Source: Alphaproteobacteria bacterium | GTDB taxonomy: Bacteria > Pseudomonadota > Alphaproteobacteria > Rickettsiales > UBA1997 | Reading direction: 5' to 3' | Assembly (NCBI GenBank): GCA_016869695.1 | Contig: VGDN01000050.1 | Coordinates: 1 to 7,962, forward strand | DNA: 7,962 nucleotides | Part shown: positions 5,256 through 7,962 of the stretch, in pieces | How the letters are laid out: the number at the start of each line of letters is the position of its first letter | Position numbering within the stretch: the first letter of the stretch is position 1 | Notes under the pieces: generated by a model | What the model was told of the DNA's origin: nothing | The model's database searches: none | What the model saw: only the letters and a program-made list of their open reading frames with translations | Made by a program: the position numbers and the translations under genes

Positions 5256-5458
5256 GTTGATAAGTCACACTTTGTTAACAGGTCTAAAATCTTATTATTT
5301 TTTCCCACATCTAATCCACATTTTAAAAATGTTTTTGTGAGTTTTTAACATGTGGATAAACATGAGTTTATCTAGATTTGACGCGGCTTTACAATGTTCG
5401 TAACTCTGTTAAAACTTAATCCACAAACCCACATCTCTAATAAAATAATCAAAAAAAT
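5256..5458. other. Candidate chromosomal replication origin (oriC) between bolA and hemE
   Basis: This is a visibly AT-rich gene-free stretch with a cluster of DnaA-box-like 9-mers. The site on the minus strand at 5351-5359 is a perfect TTATCCACA. TAATCCACA occurs at 5312-5320 and 5417-5425 (8 of 9 each), and weaker matches lie at 5301-5309 and 5425-5433. GATAAAC (5355-5361) and GTTTATC (5366-5372) form an inverted repeat overlapping the perfect box. In Caulobacter crescentus and Rickettsia prowazekii the chromosomal origin lies next to hemE, and here hemE starts at the edge of this region. I saw no TTAA-N7-TTAA CtrA site. The region must also contain the hemE and bolA promoters. Confidence 0.6.
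5351..5359 (-). promoter_or_regulatory. Perfect consensus DnaA box
   Basis: TGTGGATAA on the plus strand is TTATCCACA on the minus strand, the consensus high-affinity DnaA box. It is overlapped by the GATAAAC/GTTTATC inverted repeat and flanked on both sides by boxes one base from consensus. Confidence 0.7.
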
Positions 5459-6424
5459 ATGAAGAAATTAATTAATGTTTTGAGGGGTGAAAAAATATCA
5501 CCTCCACCGATTTGGATCATGCGCCAAGCAGGAAGATATCTACCAGAATATCGTGAAATTAGATCAAAGATAAAAAGCTTTTTAGACCTCTGCTACACAC
5601 CAAAACTTGCTTGTGAAGTGACGCTACAGCCGATCCAGCGCTTTGATTTTGATGCGGCGATCATCTTCTCAGATATCTTGGTTATACCACATGCTCTCGG
5701 TGTTCCTGTTGAGTTTAATGATGGGCCAAAACTCGGAACTTTTGAAGTGAAAAATCTACGGATGGAAAATATTGAGAAACATCTCTCGCCGGTTTTTGAG
5801 GCTTTAGAGTTAGTAAAATCAAGACTTAGTAAGGATAAGGCCCTGATTGGATTTTCTGGGGCGCCATGGACTTTGGCCTATTATATGAAAAGCGAAGATG
5901 AGGAGTTGATCGAGATCTTGACGGAGAGTGTGATTCGTTACTTGTCGCTACAAATTCAGGCCGGCGCTGATGTGATAAAGATTTTTGATTCTTGGGCGGG
6001 AATTGTGCCATCAGAAAAGTTTGAGAAACTTGTACTTATGCCGGCAAAAAAAATCACCTCGGAGCTCCGGAGGTTACACCCACAAACGCCACTGATATAT
6101 TTTCCACGCGGGATTGGAGAGAGGTTTGAGGAGTTTGCGCGAATAGTTGCACCACATGGTTTAGCACTGGATCAGAATATCGACAGAATATGGGCAAGAA
6201 AAAATCTACAAGAAAACATCAAGCAAGTTGTACAAGGAAATCTCGACAACTCACTACTCGCTTTTGGTTCTAAAAGTGAGATCGAAAAAGAGGTTGTGAA
6301 TATCTTAGAAACTTTTGGTGATCACCCTTTTGTCTTTAATCTTGGTCACGGGATTTTACCAGAAACACCAATAGAGAATGTAGAACTTGTGATGAGGTTG
6401 GTTAGGAAAAACTATCCTCAGTAG
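5459..6424 (+). CDS. hemE: Uroporphyrinogen decarboxylase
   Basis: HemE is cytoplasmic and removes four carboxyl groups from uroporphyrinogen III to give coproporphyrinogen III in haem synthesis. The 321-residue product carries the first signature PPPIWIMRQAGRYLPEYR (15-32), with the substrate-binding arginines. It also has the catalytic Asp72 in FSDIL, the second signature GFSGAPWTLA (131-140), QGNLD (259-263) and FNLGHGILPETP (293-304) with the conserved histidine. The length is slightly below the usual 340-350, but no block is missing. The ATG at 5459 has no clear Shine-Dalgarno. Codon use is visibly richer in A/T than in the CNNM gene or midA to the left. Its 3' end overlaps the convergent murU-like gene by 23 bases. 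It adjoins the DnaA-box region as in Caulobacter and Rickettsia. Confidence 0.97.
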   Translation: MKKLINVLRGEKISPPPIWIMRQAGRYLPEYREIRSKIKSFLDLCYTPKLACEVTLQPIQRFDFDAAIIFSDILVIPHALGVPVEFNDGPKLGTFEVKNLRMENIEKHLSPVFEALELVKSRLSKDKALIGFSGAPWTLAYYMKSEDEELIEILTESVIRYLSLQIQAGADVIKIFDSWAGIVPSEKFEKLVLMPAKKITSELRRLHPQTPLIYFPRGIGERFEEFARIVAPHGLALDQNIDRIWARKNLQENIKQVVQGNLDNSLLAFGSKSEIEKEVVNILETFGDHPFVFNLGHGILPETPIENVELVMRLVRKNYPQ

Positions 6425-7127
6425 ATTTCACAACCATCTCAGTTCCGATGTGAAAATATTTTCCCTTAAGTTCGACACCTTTGATGCGATGCATCAAGCC
6501 ACCTTCACCTACAGCCGATTTGTAGAAGTGTGACATTGAGAAACATGTGCTGGGAGCGTGATCAAGGATTTTTGGATTGATGATCTGTAGTCCAACAAAA
6601 ACATAGCGCATCTTAGAATCAGGGAAGCGGTAGAGTTTGCCGCCACCTATCTCAAAATCACCACCACCATAAATATTTCCTTCATAACCAACATAATCCT
6701 CAACACGCTTCAACCCTAGTAGGATGTCGCATTCATCAGGATCCCAGGTGTTACAGAGAAGATCAATATCAGAAGAATATTCCTGCCAAATCACATCGCC
6801 GTTAACAGTTAAAAGCGGCTTGTTTTCATCTAATTTATCTCTTGCAAACACTAACCCACCGCCTGTTTCAACTTTTTCCAACTCATGTGAAAAAACGATC
6901 TTTGGGTTGTTGAGATTTTTTAAGTGCGTCTCGATCTGTTCCGCGAGATAAAACCCGTTCACGATGATTTTTTTGATGCTTGCAACCTGATCCAACTTCT
7001 CGATCGCATAATCCAAAATCGCCTTACCTTTGATCTTAACTAGAGGCTTAGGAATCGAGTCAGTAAGAGGCCGCATGCGATCTCCGCGCCCGGCAGCAAA
7101 GATGAAAGCTTGAGTGAGTTTAGTCAT
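6402..7127 (-). CDS. murU: Nucleotidyltransferase, MurU-like (MurNAc-1-phosphate uridylyltransferase)
   Basis: The product is a sugar-1-phosphate nucleotidyltransferase of 241 residues. MurU makes UDP-MurNAc from MurNAc-1-phosphate in the peptidoglycan-recycling route that bypasses MurA and MurB. Seen here are the nucleotide-binding signature AAGRGDRMRPLTDSIPKPLV (11-30), ETGGG (87-91), NGDVI with the metal-binding aspartate (109-113) and a C-terminal KYFHIGTEMVV. The short length and the ETGGG/NGDV pairing fit MurU better than the longer RmlA or GalU enzymes. The usual neighbour, the kinase amgK, is not in the window, so a related mannose-1-phosphate or other sugar substrate remains possible. 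The ATG at 7127 lacks a clear Shine-Dalgarno. Its 3' end overlaps hemE. P4 lies just upstream of the start. Confidence 0.78.
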   Translation of the reverse strand: MTKLTQAFIFAAGRGDRMRPLTDSIPKPLVKIKGKAILDYAIEKLDQVASIKKIIVNGFYLAEQIETHLKNLNNPKIVFSHELEKVETGGGLVFARDKLDENKPLLTVNGDVIWQEYSSDIDLLCNTWDPDECDILLGLKRVEDYVGYEGNIYGGGDFEIGGGKLYRFPDSKMRYVFVGLQIINPKILDHAPSTCFSMSHFYKSAVGEGGLMHRIKGVELKGKYFHIGTEMVVKSTEDSFS

Positions 7128-7153
7128 TCGATTTTGATTTGGATTTAGGGTTT

Positions 7154-7227
7154 TGTCTTCCTGGGCGAAGTGAGGGATCTCTTTTTGTGTGCGCTATACG
7201 AGATCCTTCCCTTCTCTCAAGATGACA
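7154..7227. repeat. Palindromic element P4 (74 bp)
   Basis: Bases 7154-7181 (TGTCTTCCTGGGCGAAG and on) are an imperfect inverted repeat of 7200-7227 (ending CTCAAGATGACA), with 21 of 28 positions complementary and an 18-base loop. The arms resemble a TGTCATCCTGAGCGAAG-type repeat that I recall from many bacterial genomes. The sequence is unrelated to P1, P2 and P3. It lies 27 bases upstream of the murU-like start and could affect its leader. Confidence 0.8.
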
Positions 7228-7249
7228 AGTTTAAGTGAAGTGATATTTG

Positions 7250-7273
7250 AAAAGTTGCCCCCAGGCAACTTTT
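7250..7273 (-). terminator. Probable terminator of the ABC transporter gene
   Basis: AAAAGTTGCC (7250-7259) pairs perfectly with GGCAACTTTT (7264-7273) around a 4-base loop. It lies 41 bases beyond the stop of the minus-strand ABC gene. Read on that strand, the stem ends in four Ts followed by a mixed sequence, so the T tract is short. The hairpin is nearly symmetrical and could work in either direction. Confidence 0.6.
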
Positions 7274-7314
7274 GTAGTCTGAAAAGCCTTGCAGCTCAAG
7301 GGCTCGTTTAAAAA

Positions 7315-7962
7315 TTAGTTTTTTACCATGAACAACGGCACTGCTTTCACGGCCTCAACCTGATAAGTCAAGACGCCGCCGACCTGCGCGCTCCAAAGGC
7401 GCTTATACATCCCGTTTAGTTCTAAAAGTTCGTCATGAGTTCCGTCCTCAACGATCTTACCGCGGTCGAAAACCAAGATGCGATCCATCATCTCCAGTGT
7501 GGAGAGGCGGTGGGCGACGACTAGAGTCGTCTTGTTTTTCATCAGATTTTTTAAGCTTTCCTGGATGAGATTTTCTGTCACCGAATCGAGCTGACTTGTT
7601 GCTTCATCCAAGATCAAGATCGGGGCATTTTTGAGGAAGGCGCGAGCGATGGAGATGCGCTGACGTTGGCCGCCGGAGAGCTTGATGCCGCGTTCGCCGA
7701 CTAGTGAGTTGTAGCCTTGCGGCAGTTTTTCTATGAATTTGTGAGCATGTGCTTTTTTCGCCGCTTCGATCGCCTCTTGCTTAGTGGCGCTATGCGCAGC
7801 GTTGGTCGCGCCGTAAGCGATATTTTCAAAAAGAGAACGATGAAAGAGAGAGGGATCTTGGGGGATTATGCCGATGGCACGATGTAGCGAGTCAAGCGTG
7901 ACTTGCGAGATGTCTTGTCCGTCGATCAAAATCCTGCCGCCATCAACATCAAAGAGACGCAG
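7315..7962 (-). CDS. ABC exporter, C-terminal ATPase domain (5' part outside window)
   Basis: This is the C-terminal 215 residues of a fused permease-ATPase exporter of the MsbA/ABCB type, transcribed leftward; the frame is open to the right edge. Visible in order are the Q-loop region IGIIPQDPSLFHRSLFENIAYG, the signature LSGGQRQRISIARA, Walker B with D-loop ILILDEATSQLDS, and the H-loop VVAHRLST. The membrane domain and Walker A lie outside the window. The ending after KRLWSAQVGG resembles the LW..QSGG tails of alphaproteobacterial exporters, followed by about 20 extra residues. The substrate (lipid A, glutathione conjugate, peptide or other) cannot be judged from the ATPase domain. A terminator hairpin lies 41 bases past the stop. 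A TTG at 7929 is in frame but lies inside the conserved domain and is not the true start. Confidence 0.93.
   Translation of the reverse strand: MRLFDVDGGRILIDGQDISQVTLDSLHRAIGIIPQDPSLFHRSLFENIAYGATNAAHSATKQEAIEAAKKAHAHKFIEKLPQGYNSLVGERGIKLSGGQRQRISIARAFLKNAPILILDEATSQLDSVTENLIQESLKNLMKNKTTLVVAHRLSTLEMMDRILVFDRGKIVEDGTHDELLELNGMYKRLWSAQVGGVLTYQVEAVKAVPLFMVKN

Noticed and set aside
5085..5348. 87-residue plus-strand frame opposite bolA and into the DnaA-box region
   Set aside because: It lies antisense to a clear bolA gene and shows no recognisable protein features.
5256..5458. CtrA-type TTAA-N7-TTAA sites in the candidate origin
   Set aside because: I checked the TTAA occurrences at 5275, 5345, 5409 and 5416; none has a partner at the right spacing.

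Overview
The window looks like chromosomal DNA of an alphaproteobacterium of intermediate G+C content. Pointers are hemE beside a DnaA-box cluster, a MidA/NDUFAF7-type methyltransferase, a DUF2628 protein, a MurU-like nucleotidyltransferase and an MsbA/ABCB-type exporter. Several long palindromic repeats, one read in frame inside a gene, recall the palindromic elements of Rickettsiales and other host-associated alphaproteobacteria. The exact order cannot be set by eye; G+C looks too high for Rickettsia itself.

Layout, left to right. The 3' part of grpE enters from the left edge. Next comes an intergenic stretch with a 15-base copy of a tRNA 5' end, a 30-bp tandem repeat of nearly six copies, and a complete CAU-anticodon tRNA that abuts a 124-bp palindrome (called P1). 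Then rpmI and rplT (L35, L20), a small DUF2628 membrane protein whose start overlaps rplT and which carries the apparent rplT terminator inside its own coding sequence, and a 152-bp palindrome (P2) bridging its stop and the start of hisH. The hisH reading frame is extended by 54 codons of a third palindrome (P3). It is followed closely by midA and a CNNM/CorC-type membrane protein. A convergent bolA gene, an AT-rich DnaA-box region (candidate chromosome origin) and hemE follow. hemE converges on a minus-strand murU-like gene. A fourth palindrome (P4), a terminator hairpin and the 3' end of an ABC exporter gene finish the window.

Functionally this is a housekeeping region: protein folding (GrpE), translation (tRNA, L35, L20), respiratory complex I maturation (MidA), iron-sulfur/redox homeostasis (BolA), haem synthesis (HemE), cell-wall sugar recycling (MurU-like) and export (ABC). 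Genes are packed tightly, with small coding overlaps at rplT/DUF2628, CNNM/bolA and hemE/murU. Shine-Dalgarno sites are mostly weak; rplT is the clear exception.

The most interesting content is not a gene cassette but the repeats. P1 and P2 share their outer sequence while their inner arms differ yet remain self-complementary. P3 sits at a TA step and excising it would restore a normal hisH stop. A candidate replication origin lies next to hemE, the arrangement known from Caulobacter and Rickettsia.
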